From Elysia marginata (lineage: Eukaryota; Mollusca; Gastropoda; Plakobranchidae), in the NCBI GenBank assembly GCA_019649035.1, contig BMAT01003060.1, positions 52,115-82,981 of the forward strand: a stretch of 30,867 nt of DNA, written 5' to 3'. Of this stretch, positions 24,401 to 30,867 are shown in pieces. Positions within the stretch are counted from its first letter, which is position 1. Every line of letters starts with the position of its first letter. The notes below the pieces were generated by a model that worked only from the letters and a program-made list of their open reading frames with translations, did not search any database and was not told the DNA's origin. The translations under genes and the position numbers were made by a program.

Positions 24401-27081
24401 AATCAGTTACAGAAATTTAAAGTCTAATACGGAAAACGGCCCTAAGATTGGCCCACTTAACCAAATCTCCATACTATATAAAAGAGAACGGGTGAAGAAT
24501 TTCTATGTTGACGATCGCCTTGTGGCCTAGCTGGCCAGTTTACCGTCCGAGACACTCAGTGGTAACGAACTGTTCTCTCGCCGTATTAGCTCCAGGCGGG
24601 GGACACACTCCGTGAGTGGACTACTGAAGACGTTACAAATGTGAGCCTCGTTAGTGATGGGGGGAGAGATGGAGAGGCTGGGAGGTTGACTGCAAGTAAT
24701 GGGACAGTTAACACATTGGTCACGAGTTGTACGTACGTGTGAGAGGGCACTCACTTCAAGCGGAATGATGCCACGGGAAGTATTTATTGGGGAAGGATGG
24801 GGAGAGTTTCAGATTAAGTAAAGTGGGTTTTTTATTTTTTGATTACAAGTTCTTTCAAACCTTTCCTTTCTAACAAGCTTATTATGTTTTCTCCCAGCGT
24901 TACAGACACACAACCTCCTGAAGCTATATCAGCCCTGGATATCACTGAGTTTGTTTCATGGAAAAAAGAGCAATCAAACGATGATAAAAAAGTAGAAGAC
25001 TCTCAAAGTAGTTTTGCTTCCGATTTTTGTCTGTATAATTCACGATAGTGGATGAATGGAAACAAAAAGTTTTTTAACTATATTTTATGTTTATTTTTCG
25101 TATGACCATAAAAACCCCCAATGTAGTCGAGGTGGGCCACGACGATAACATAATAACGAACTTGGTATCACCACGCCTGGGACAGAATACTGTTAAAGTA
25201 AAGCTACTTGACGAGAAAATCAAAGAGAACGAAATGGGCGTATAGAAACATCAAGCCTAAACGTTTTCATCCATAGAATGGAAAAACTTGGCAGGTTAGT
25301 TTCTTTTTAATAGTGTCAACATTTTCATTTTCGCCTCTAATAGAGTCCATTTTTTTCTATAAAATTTTCATATGAACAATATCACATGGCTTCGTGTTTT
25401 TATCTTTTGCAAAAACCAAATGATTTTTTTTTGGGGTGACATTTTGTGTCACAAAATTTCGGTAAGAACCAACACAGTAACAAAAAATTTGAATCATAAA
25501 TATTTATTATCAATACCGGTACACTTCAAAACTTTTATTGCCAGCTTCAAAGAAAAAAATATTGTGTCTTTTTCCACACCTCAAATCAGTCTGTATTTTG
25601 GGTCTAGAGATAATTAGTTATAGCGATAGCATTGTAGACCTACATTATCAATAAAACGAATTCTTTCTACAACGATCAAGAAATAGATATTATAGTGTTT
25701 CACTCACTTTCTTGTAGGCTTTGAAAACATTGCACTTGAAGATGTTTGAAGGCCCGTCTCGTGCGATGTAGCTCCAGATCTTCAAATCTTGGGAGTCGTG
25801 GGAGACATAGAAAATCCTACAGAATAAAACACAACAATCTTAGCAAGTCCTGTCAAAACATTGATACATAAGCTCGGACCAGATACTAATAGAGGTTAAC
25901 ATGAAACAAGAAGTAAAAGTGAAATGGCAAGAGGTATTCAGCAGTCAATAGCGTAGGCCAGAAGTTTAAGCTGGTCTAAAAGAGCAGGTTCCAATGTTTT
26001 AGTTATTAAAACCAACTGACTTGCTCCTCCTCAATGGGTAACCGGCTAAGGGAAGTAACAGCAACAATCGTCTCATTAGAAGTCTTGAATTGAGAGGCTG
26101 TTTTAAAAATGTAACAGAGTCCAACCCACCTATAGATTGGATGGTGCATAACAATCAGTCGCGTTTCCTCTATAAGCCACTGGGATTTCTGGAAAATAAA
26201 AATAAGTACTTTATAAATCATCACCTCTGATTTTTCATAATGTTCCAGCTTCACTTTAAAAATAAAAAGAAATTCAGGAAACCAAAAGACGATGCCTTCA
26301 TGAGGTTTAACCCCAACTACGTTGATTACAAATCATATAGATTCATGTTATTGTAGATCAAGTTTTCTTAAGTTTGACTTTCTTAATATCTATCTTTTTG
26401 TAAGACATTAAAATATCATTATTTTTTATTCGAGATTTGGGAGTAAGAACGAAGAAGGCCTAAGATGATACAAATATTCTACAAAGATTTTTTAAAGTTT
26501 GAATAATTTGTAAACCAATCAATAGTTTTGGGTTGCAACCTTCGGGGTAACTAGAAACCTATCTTGATAGCAGAGCTAGCTACAGCGAGGCTAGAAGGGG
26601 GTGAAGACAATTTGACTTTCGGGTCTTTTTGTTCTCAAACATTTAGGTATGGCTTTGTGTTATATACGCTTGTCTATATTTTGAAATGTCCTATTACGGA
26701 GTTTTAATCAAACTAAAAGCATGATAAGAACCTAGTACCCCCTGGTGTATCTATCAGACTGCCAAGGTGAAAACCTTTTTTCGTACTAGCCCTAAACCTT
26801 CAAATGATGGCTAAAAAAACTCAATGAAATATTTAGGTTTCAGTACAGCAATAAAAAACCATGAAAAACAAACAAAGATTTGATCTAAGCATTTTTCTCT
26901 GACAATATGATTGGACTCAATGAGACCTCTCTCTGTTCAACCCATGTCAAGCTGTCTGGGAAATCGAAAAGAAGAAAACTCTACAACTCACCTTCTTGTT
27001 TCTGAGTGTGACCTTGACCCCATCCACAGATACTGTGAGCACGACCTTCTTCTTTTTGATAGCTTTGGCCTTGAACTCATA
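15205..27081 (-). CDS. NOS1AP: NOS1AP/CAPON-like adaptor protein, ten exons, 5' end outside window
   Basis: Known family role: cytoplasmic adaptor. In mammals an N-terminal PTB domain binds partners such as Dexras1 and Scribble, and the C terminus binds the PDZ domain of neuronal NO synthase; C. elegans DYC-1 is a muscle relative. Seen here: ten GT-AG exons whose phases all agree, 3390 coding bases. Numbering from the first visible residue, 1-106 is most of the PTB domain ([55 protein letters not shown]), 133-202 is Asn/Ser-rich, 243-318 is the conserved coiled coil ([31 protein letters not shown]) and 418-1129 is a low-complexity Ser/Gln/Asn tail. Vertebrate NOS1AP is about 500 residues, so this is more than twice as long, through the tail. 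The first ~60 residues are not in the window. The C terminus (AKSLRS) lacks the vertebrate-type PDZ ligand. Confidence 0.95.
17395..17450 (-). promoter_or_regulatory. Two intronic AATAAA hexamers
   Basis: AATAAA occurs on the minus strand at 17450-17445 and 17400-17395, within the last intron and about 400 bases after the alternative stop at 17848. They could serve a short transcript. In AT-rich DNA such hexamers also arise by chance. Confidence 0.25.
17848..18069 (-). CDS. NOS1AP: Candidate alternative terminal exon (extended exon i)
   Basis: Reading past the exon i donor adds [16 protein letters not shown] and a stop. AATAAA hexamers on the minus strand at 17450-17445 and 17400-17395 lie before the acceptor of the last exon, so intronic polyadenylation is possible. 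The product would lack the long tail and end in a hydrophobic valine. This is an inference from sequence only and may simply be unspliced intron. Confidence 0.3.
   Translation of the reverse strand: MSSLPDSTTPRPAPIYLPDFNSTNQHSQFVMNASKLLMGGGANVNMFANRKATISDGTNCDSPKMRPFQSPLV
17901..18069 (-). CDS. NOS1AP: NOS1AP-like exon i: linker with possible alternative terminus
   Basis: Encodes [20 protein letters not shown] and continues to [10 protein letters not shown] plus one base of a Gly codon. The donor GATG|gtacga leaves in phase 1, exactly what the last exon needs. The acceptor is cgcattcag. If the donor is not used, the frame runs 16 more codons to a stop at 17850-17848 and ends FQSPLV. No homology to vertebrate exons was recognised at this point; the assignment rests on phase, frame and position. 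Confidence 0.85.
18136..18180. repeat. Purine-rich stretch in intron
   Basis: An imperfect GA-rich run just upstream of exon i on the minus strand, so pyrimidine-rich in the transcript. Confidence 0.6.
18518..18745 (-). CDS. NOS1AP: NOS1AP-like exon h: coiled-coil end and Gly/Ser linker
   Basis: Encodes 76 residues. The first third ([20 protein letters not shown] and then [11 protein letters not shown]) continues the leucine-rich coiled coil seen in the vertebrate protein. The rest is a Ser/Gly linker ending [10 protein letters not shown]. The acceptor is gattcccag and the donor GACAG|gtagga, both phase 0. Confidence 0.95.
19136..19207 (-). CDS. NOS1AP: NOS1AP-like exon g: coiled coil
   Basis: A 72-base, phase 0-0 exon encoding [13 protein letters not shown] and then [11 protein letters not shown]. 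It is nearly identical to the human coiled-coil segment [20 protein letters not shown]. The acceptor is tatctctag and the donor CGCAG|gtaggt. Confidence 0.96.
19208..20143. other. Intron between exons f and g
   Basis: AT-rich. No exon, repeat or RNA supported. Confidence 0.6.
20144..20320 (-). CDS. NOS1AP: NOS1AP-like exon f: start of coiled coil
   Basis: Encodes 59 residues starting [14 protein letters not shown] and ending [20 protein letters not shown], which matches the vertebrate STHHQMQLLQQLLQQQQ segment. The donor is CACAG|gtaaac. Two acceptors are in phase 0: attccacag with exon start 20320, and ccctcag with exon start 20293. The 28 bases between them belong to the first unit of an 82-bp tandem repeat, so either start is possible. 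Confidence 0.88.
20293..20616. repeat. 82-bp tandem repeat, four copies, spanning a splice acceptor
   Basis: Units begin at 20293, 20375, 20457 and 20539 (the last slightly short), each starting tctgagg. They differ by only a few bases. The first unit includes the first 28 bases of coding exon f and its acceptor. Units 2-4 lie in the intron and repeat the same attccacag|AGCTC acceptor and the pyrimidine tract ending cttctaacag on the minus strand. Confidence 0.95.
20617..21119. other. Intron between exons e and f, remainder
   Basis: Beyond the 82-bp array nothing is recognised. A 71-codon frame on the plus strand (20796-21011) is AT-driven. Confidence 0.55.
21120..21328 (-). CDS. NOS1AP: NOS1AP-like exon e: Asn/Ser-rich linker
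   Basis: Enters in phase 1 (Gly codon split) as [21 protein letters not shown] microsatellite-like Asn/Ser run then appears ([18 protein letters not shown]) before [11 protein letters not shown] and the donor TGT|gtaagg. An internal donor with a perfect GTAAGT core lies at 21257-21252. Its use would end the exon at 21258 and drop 138 bases (46 codons) in frame. The right border is therefore less certain than the left one. Confidence 0.8.
21403..21462. repeat. (GA)n microsatellite in intron
   Basis: A nearly pure GA run, so TC in the minus-strand transcript. Confidence 0.97.
21580..21715. repeat. GA/GGGA-rich tract in intron
   Basis: An imperfect purine run with ggag/gagag words, 120 bp from the pure GA tract. 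Confidence 0.9.
21850..22137 (+). mobile_element. tRNA-derived SINE
   Basis: The head at 21851-21934 has an A-box-like tggcagagtgattagcgc and a perfect B box ggttcgattcc at 21905-21915, with an anticodon-like arm tcagacttgagatctgg (TGA, Ser-like). The acceptor stem pairs poorly, so it is not a working tRNA. The body (ccacccacctgtaaaacggg, tacctgg) is of the kind found in molluscan SINEs. The 3' border is approximate. It is intronic, antisense to NOS1AP, and ends about 115 bp from exon d. Confidence 0.75.
22253..22391 (-). CDS. NOS1AP: NOS1AP-like exon d: end of PTB and linker
   Basis: Starts [20 protein letters not shown], the last helix of the PTB domain, nearly identical to vertebrate NOS1AP. 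It then moves into a Pro/Ser/Glu linker ([16 protein letters not shown]). The acceptor is a weak-looking gtggatag, but its position is fixed by homology. The donor is AAGG|gtgaga, phase 1. The motif IKEE within VSQIKEEP fits a sumoylation consensus, which is inference only. Confidence 0.95.
22468..22483. repeat. Poly(T) run
   Basis: Sixteen T on the plus strand, about 75 bp upstream of exon d in the transcript sense. Confidence 0.95.
22640..22825 (+). repeat. Possible second SINE-like repeat
   Basis: The words gagctgtggcttagcaggtc and gtccgcaccttactggggg resemble tRNA-derived SINE heads and bodies. No clear B box is present, so the call is weak. Confidence 0.25.
22826..24543. other. Intron between exons c and d, left part
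   Basis: No exon, RNA gene or repeat supported. Short AT-rich frames only. Confidence 0.55.
24544..24689 (-). other. Candidate cassette exon inside the largest intron
   Basis: On the minus strand an open segment is bounded by a good acceptor (cattacttgcag) and a donor (GGACG|gtaaac). Its length of 146 bases is not a multiple of three. Joined in phase 0 to exon c it adds 12 codons ([12 protein letters not shown]) and a stop, so inclusion would truncate the protein just after most of the PTB domain. No homologue was recognised, and it may be a pseudo-exon. Confidence 0.25.
24690..25707. other. Intron between exons c and d, right part
   Basis: AT-rich. Frames at 24839-25048 and 25372-25617 (plus) have no recognisable motif. 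Confidence 0.55.
25708..25816 (-). CDS. NOS1AP: NOS1AP-like exon c: PTB
   Basis: Encodes the most conserved stretch of the family, [20 protein letters not shown] followed by [16 protein letters not shown]. It differs from the human sequence as I recall it at only a few sites. The acceptor is ttctgtag and the donor AAGAAA|gtgagt. It leaves in phase 0 into a 3.3-kb intron, the largest complete intron here. Confidence 0.97.
26130..26188 (-). CDS. NOS1AP: NOS1AP-like exon b: PTB
   Basis: A 59-base exon encoding [19 protein letters not shown] plus two bases of the next Arg codon, equivalent to the vertebrate ...LVMQDPIYR segment. The acceptor ends ttttccag and the donor is TATAG|gtgggt. It is joined in phase 2 to the next exon. 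Confidence 0.94.
26189..26991. other. Intron between exons a and b
   Basis: AT-rich, nothing recognised. Confidence 0.6.
26992..27081 (-). CDS. NOS1AP: NOS1AP-like exon a: PTB core, first visible exon
   Basis: This exon gives 30 codons starting [12 protein letters not shown] and holding [14 protein letters not shown], which follows the human PTB segment closely. The acceptor is a good one (pyrimidine-rich tract ending tcctccacag) and the donor reads AAG|gtgagt. Both ends are phase 0. It follows an intron longer than 3.7 kb in which I could not find the exon for the preceding VGSLDV-type segment. Confidence 0.95.
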
Positions 27082-27160
27082 CTGTGGAGGAAGGAGACGT
27101 TTAACATATTGGCTTGGTGGTGAATTGTGGAAATACAGAAACACAGATAAACAGGAGGGA

Positions 27161-27250
27161 AACGCTGAAAATAAAGAAAGAAAGAAAATGAGAGAGAGAG
27201 TGAGAGAGAGAAAGAGAGAGAGAAATAGAGAGAGTGTTGAGAGAGAGAGC
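27161..27250. repeat. GA-rich microsatellite
   Basis: Imperfect gaaa/gaga runs ending in agctagctagatctag, the same GATCTAG word seen at 4.5 kb. Confidence 0.9.
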
Positions 27251-28280
27251 TAGCTAGATCTAGTGTCTACACATTCTGTACTGTATGAAAGCCTAGAAAT
27301 TTTGCTACAGGTCTTCTTCAAATTTTATATGTAGTTTTACACAGACCCTGTCTATATATCTGTACTTGAAAAGTTTCTTAGCACACAAATGGGAGGAGGG
27401 GGAGGGGAGGTGAAATATATGACAGATTGAGAAACGAACGTTCAGAGATAAACTGTAAACAAAGAAAATCACCACTCCAATGTAATCATACAACCATGAA
27501 CGTTCACAATGATGACTAAGAGAATCAGCCATTGAAAGAAATTCAACACAAATCAGGTCTATGCCTCTGGCATTGACTGCAAGCTTTATTTCTGTTGCAT
27601 TTTTACTCCTGTGACCCTCTCTATATCTCTTTCTCTATCGTTTTCTCCATCTCTCTCTCTTTTTTTCCCTTACGCCTTCTCTATTTCATTTTCTTCCTGG
27701 TACCTTCAACCTTTTTTTTCTTTGTTCAAACAATAGTTTTATCTCTAGCTCTGCCCATGCATATATTGCATTTTCTTTTTAGCCTGACATCTCACGCAGA
27801 AAGCATAGGGAAACACGAGTCCAAACCAGGCAAGAGCAATTACTGTAATTGTCATGTCTCAACCTGTCCAGGGTTGCAGGCAGTAAATTTTGTAACGGGC
27901 TCATGCACCAGAGCTTCACCGCAAGGTCGCTCCACTTTCAATAACAAAATGGGTCCGCTAGGGCTTTTTTAAAAAAAATTGCCCTTTTTTGGTGATCACT
28001 GAATGCGATGGCATGTCATTGATTTTCCCTTTAAGTTTCAGTAGAGGAGATAAGCATTAGTTAAATTTAGTATGTAATACAAACATCTGGCTAAGAGGGG
28101 AAAAGGACGTCAAACAAATAAAGCAAAAAGACTGGGTTAGCCCGTAAAGCAAATTGGAAAAGAAATGGTTTGACTTTAAGGTTTTTTTACTTGATCAAAT
28201 TAATTGAATACCCACGACTTGTTTTACTGCATAATAAAGTCACTCCTACTGCCCTCTGTCCTCTAATTTTCCTATTTGTT
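27251..28280. other. Intron or upstream DNA, no exon recognised
   Basis: Holds a CT-rich stretch near 27615-27720. I searched by eye for the missing N-terminal PTB exons and found none. Confidence 0.5.
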
Positions 28281-28284
28281 ATAT

Positions 28285-28350
28285 ACATGCATGATCATGA
28301 TCATCATCATTATTATCATCACCTCTCTCACTCTCTCACTCTCTGACACA
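28285..28350. repeat. Mixed ATC and CT microsatellite
   Basis: atgatcatgatcatcatcat followed by ctctctcactctctc runs. Confidence 0.85.
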
Positions 28351-28975
28351 TACGTACACGGTACTGTACTTTTCCCTTTCTCTACATATAGTCTAAAGTT
28401 CATGACAAAATCGAAATTTCAAATCAGAGGAAACAAATTTTTCAAACTGTGACTTTCTAGATCTATTCGCACTGAAGTACAACATTTCCCTGTCTTTCAC
28501 AAAAGACCCACACCCGGAAAAAACGTGCCTTTCAATCGATACAGCTTTACCCGTGACAGAATTCTTGCGGCATCTTAAGCAACGAGATTTTAAAAAAATT
28601 CACAAAAATCGAGCATGCCTTAGAGAAGTGCAGGCAGGCAAACATCAGGCAACATCTTCTCACATTGAAAAAATGCTCTCTATCCATATCAACGTGTGAA
28701 TTGGTTGAGAAAACAAAAAAGGAAGAAGAGAAAGTAAAGATAAACATTTGTGAAATGGATCTAAGTTGAGCTTGGGCTGCAGCTTGATGCTTCCCGATGT
28801 AGGCGTGACAGATGAGATAGATTTCAGCACGTGCCAGGCGACAGAACTGATAAAAAATAACGGTATCAGCGACAACAAATGTCACAGACTGCAATCAGAA
28901 CAAAATCACCTCAACGAAAACAACAACAAGGAGAGCTACCTCAACATCATCACACACAGCACCTCTTACAACAAA
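28351..28975. other. Intron or upstream DNA, no exon recognised
   Basis: Overlapping frames on the minus strand (28547-28894) have no recognisable domain. Confidence 0.45.
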
Positions 28976-29025
28976 TTAAACAACAACAACAACAACAACA
29001 AATAAAACAACAACAACAAACACAG
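28976..29025. repeat. CAA microsatellite
   Basis: Two runs of aacaacaac separated by aaataaa. Confidence 0.9.
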
Positions 29026-29760
29026 AGATGTTGTCATTGCAACGCTATCGATCTTTCACCTTCTTCAATCTCTGAGGAATTCTGCAGCATCCTCAAACAA
29101 TTTCAATGTTTCCCCGAAATTTATCCCAGCCTTTAAAGAGATGAAGGTGATGCTGTTAAATGGAATAAAAGGTTTAGACGCTGGAGAAACCCTGGCAGAG
29201 GCGACGCAGTGCTGCTTTAATATTCTCACCGAGTTTTAGATTTTAACAACAAGAAATTAAGATTGTATTTTTTTCCAATGCAATTAACAGCTAGTTAAGT
29301 TGAATCATCATCATGACCGCCTCGTGTTCAATAACCCGAGATTTGAAGAAGTAGTCTACAATAGAATATCATATCATTACAAGGTTGGGTAAGACGAATA
29401 ATAAACAGATAAAATATAAGTGCCTGGACATTCATTAAAAAAGGAATCATTCAGAACCAAATTTATCAAACATTAAGTCACGATCAACATGACTTTTTTT
29501 AAAGTGTTCAACGATGACCCATTCTTAGTCGCATATTGTATGTTAATTCACATTTTTCAAGTTCTCTGTCAAGTCAATGATGTCTGATGTTTGTTTCCAA
29601 CCTTACAATGCGTTGAAAATCTGAGGTCTTTTAAGTCATATAGTCTGTGGATGATCTTTCCACTTGAATTACAAAAATTGGCTTCCTTCATACTGAGACT
29701 CAAGAATTAAAGGCTGTTTTATGCAACGGAATACCGTACGAACTATCCGAACATACCCAA
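29026..29760. other. Intron or upstream DNA, no gene recognised
   Basis: Possibly includes more of the eroded LINE 3' region close to its right end. Nothing firm. Confidence 0.4.
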
Positions 29761-29769
29761 CTGTACTTA

Positions 29770-30058
29770 TTTTATTTGCGCGTCTCTGGACATTTGTGGA
29801 GATTCTCTCTCAAACAGAGGGTTTCAACGATAGTTTTAAATACAAGAAAGTAGTTTTTATAAGCAATGTATAAAGAAGAAAAATACATCGACCCAAACGA
29901 TTGATGCGTTTAAGAATATTACCCGTTAATCTGTTTGCTACATTTATACAGCCGTCAATGTGTTCATCGAATGTAAGATATTGATTAAAGACAGCACCCA
30001 AATCCTTCCCATGACTTGCCACCTCCAAATACAGTGTTTCCAAGCGTTTCACTTAATA
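29770..30058 (-). mobile_element. LINE reverse-transcriptase C-terminal fragment (CR1/Jockey-like)
   Basis: On the minus strand the frame reads TLYLEVASHGKDLGAVFNQ, LTFDEHIDGCINVANRLTG, then ILKRINRLGRC and LLYTLLIKTTFLYLK. This is the KDLGV..D..L.F..HI....NKANR..G.I.R.F signature downstream of the RT core of CR1/Jockey-type LINEs. A weaker continuation (NVQRRANKI) follows past a stop. The RT core is absent, and the 5' break lies at the edge of the trinucleotide microsatellite. Confidence 0.85.
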
Positions 30059-30069
30059 CAACTGAGAAG

Positions 30070-30132
30070 TATTATTATTATCATTGTTACTATTATTATT
30101 ATTATTATTGTTACTACTACTATTATTATTAT

Positions 30133-30191
<59 letters not shown>

Positions 30192-30390
30192 ATATTATTA
30201 TTATTAGTAGTAGTAGTAGTATTAGTATTAATATTATTACTACTTTTGTTATAATTATTGTTGTTGTTATTATTATTATTATTTGTAACATTTGTATTAT
30301 TTTTATTCTTGCCACTATTATTATCATAATTAGTATTATGATCATTATTATTATCATTATTATTTTCATTATTATTATTTTTTTCCCTGT
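30070..30390. repeat. ATT/ACT trinucleotide microsatellite
   Basis: Long (ATT)n with a pure (ACT)n core at about 30133-30190, then tag/tta and further (ATT)n. Open frames across it are repeat shadows. Confidence 0.97.
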
Positions 30391-30569
30391 GCTTTCTATT
30401 CTTTTTGTGATCCGGTTCGATTAGATGACATTTTTTGTAAGTTCATGCTATACGGTACGATAAGTTGAAAAAAAAGTAATACCTGCAGCTTAAAGCTCAT
30501 GTGAGGTTAGAAATCTTTGACTAATTTTGAGTTTTTAAAAGATAGGCATGCTTCAAGTAAAGTCATTAG

Positions 30570-30745
30570 TTTATTAGAGCATTACTAAACCCTCCGCTCC
30601 AAAGAGTCGCTAGGGAGCACTTCCCCATTCCCAGTCCATATGGGACTGTCCAGCGTCACCACAAGGCCGAAAAATTTTTCAGCTCAGTCTCGTGCTATGG
30701 TGACTTTGTTAGTTGTTAGATCGCTATTCTATTCTAAGGTTGAAC
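30570..30745. repeat. Interspersed repeat, copy B
   Basis: Second copy of the repeat at 11400-11570, same orientation, sharing agagtcgc, agggagcac, gtcacca and gctatggtgacttt in order. It also has a local cccagtccatatgggact near-palindrome. Confidence 0.65.
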
Positions 30746-30867
30746 ATGGTACAAAGGGTAGAGATATAACAAAAGAAGAGGATTAGAGAGATAGAGGCAA
30801 TGAGAAAAAGGGAAGGGGAAAGGGGGCTAGGTTTGAGGGTTCGAGCTAGACTTAAGAGTAAGATTGA

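Noticed and set aside
28547-28894. Minus-strand frame considered as the missing N-terminal PTB exon
   Set aside because: Its sequence shows none of the expected VGSLDV or RVEIV motifs.
29960-30424. 154-codon Ile/Thr-rich frame
   Set aside because: It is the trinucleotide microsatellite read in one frame.

Overview
The window looks like metazoan nuclear DNA, most likely from a lophotrochozoan and probably a gastropod mollusc. It is AT-rich with few genes, and carries spliceosomal introns with GT-AG borders, many microsatellites, a tRNA-derived SINE, fragments of two LINE types and a decayed Tc1-like transposon. The mollusc assignment is inferred from the repeat style and gene structure; no sequence search was run.

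One protein-coding gene is supported. It lies on the minus strand from about 27.1 kb down to 15.2 kb and encodes the NOS1AP/CAPON family adaptor (C. elegans relative DYC-1). Ten exons were reconstructed by eye: 27081-26992, 26188-26130, 25816-25708, 22391-22253, 21328-21120, 20320-20144, 19207-19136, 18745-18518, 18069-17901 and 17342-15205. All splice phases agree and the sum is 3390 coding bases (1129 residues plus stop). The exons encoding the first ~60 residues of the PTB domain were not found and probably lie beyond the right edge. The first four exons give most of the PTB domain. Three middle exons give the conserved coiled coil. A single 2.1-kb last exon gives a roughly 710-residue Ser/Gln/Asn-rich tail with no obvious C-terminal PDZ ligand.

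Layout. 1-760: diverged tandem repeats. 760-8760: no recognisable gene; a 293-bp duplication rich in GATCTAG, a paired hairpin and microsatellites. 8780-9462: 5' part of a dead Tc1-like transposase, minus strand. 10564-10648: 20-bp minisatellite. 11100-11400: LINE 3' fragment with a GTAG tail, followed by a repeat that recurs near 30.6 kb. 12514-12917: GAA microsatellite holding an 86-base assembly gap, then a GA tract. 13145-13284: 28-bp minisatellite. 15000-27081: the NOS1AP-like gene, with a SINE in one intron and an 82-bp tandem repeat that duplicates a splice-acceptor region. 27082-30867: intron or upstream DNA with microsatellites and a second LINE fragment.

No operon, CRISPR array, functional RNA gene or new multi-gene system is visible. 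The more interesting points concern how the NOS1AP-like transcript may be processed: the fourfold duplicated acceptor, an in-frame internal donor, an alternative early terminus and a possible poison exon.
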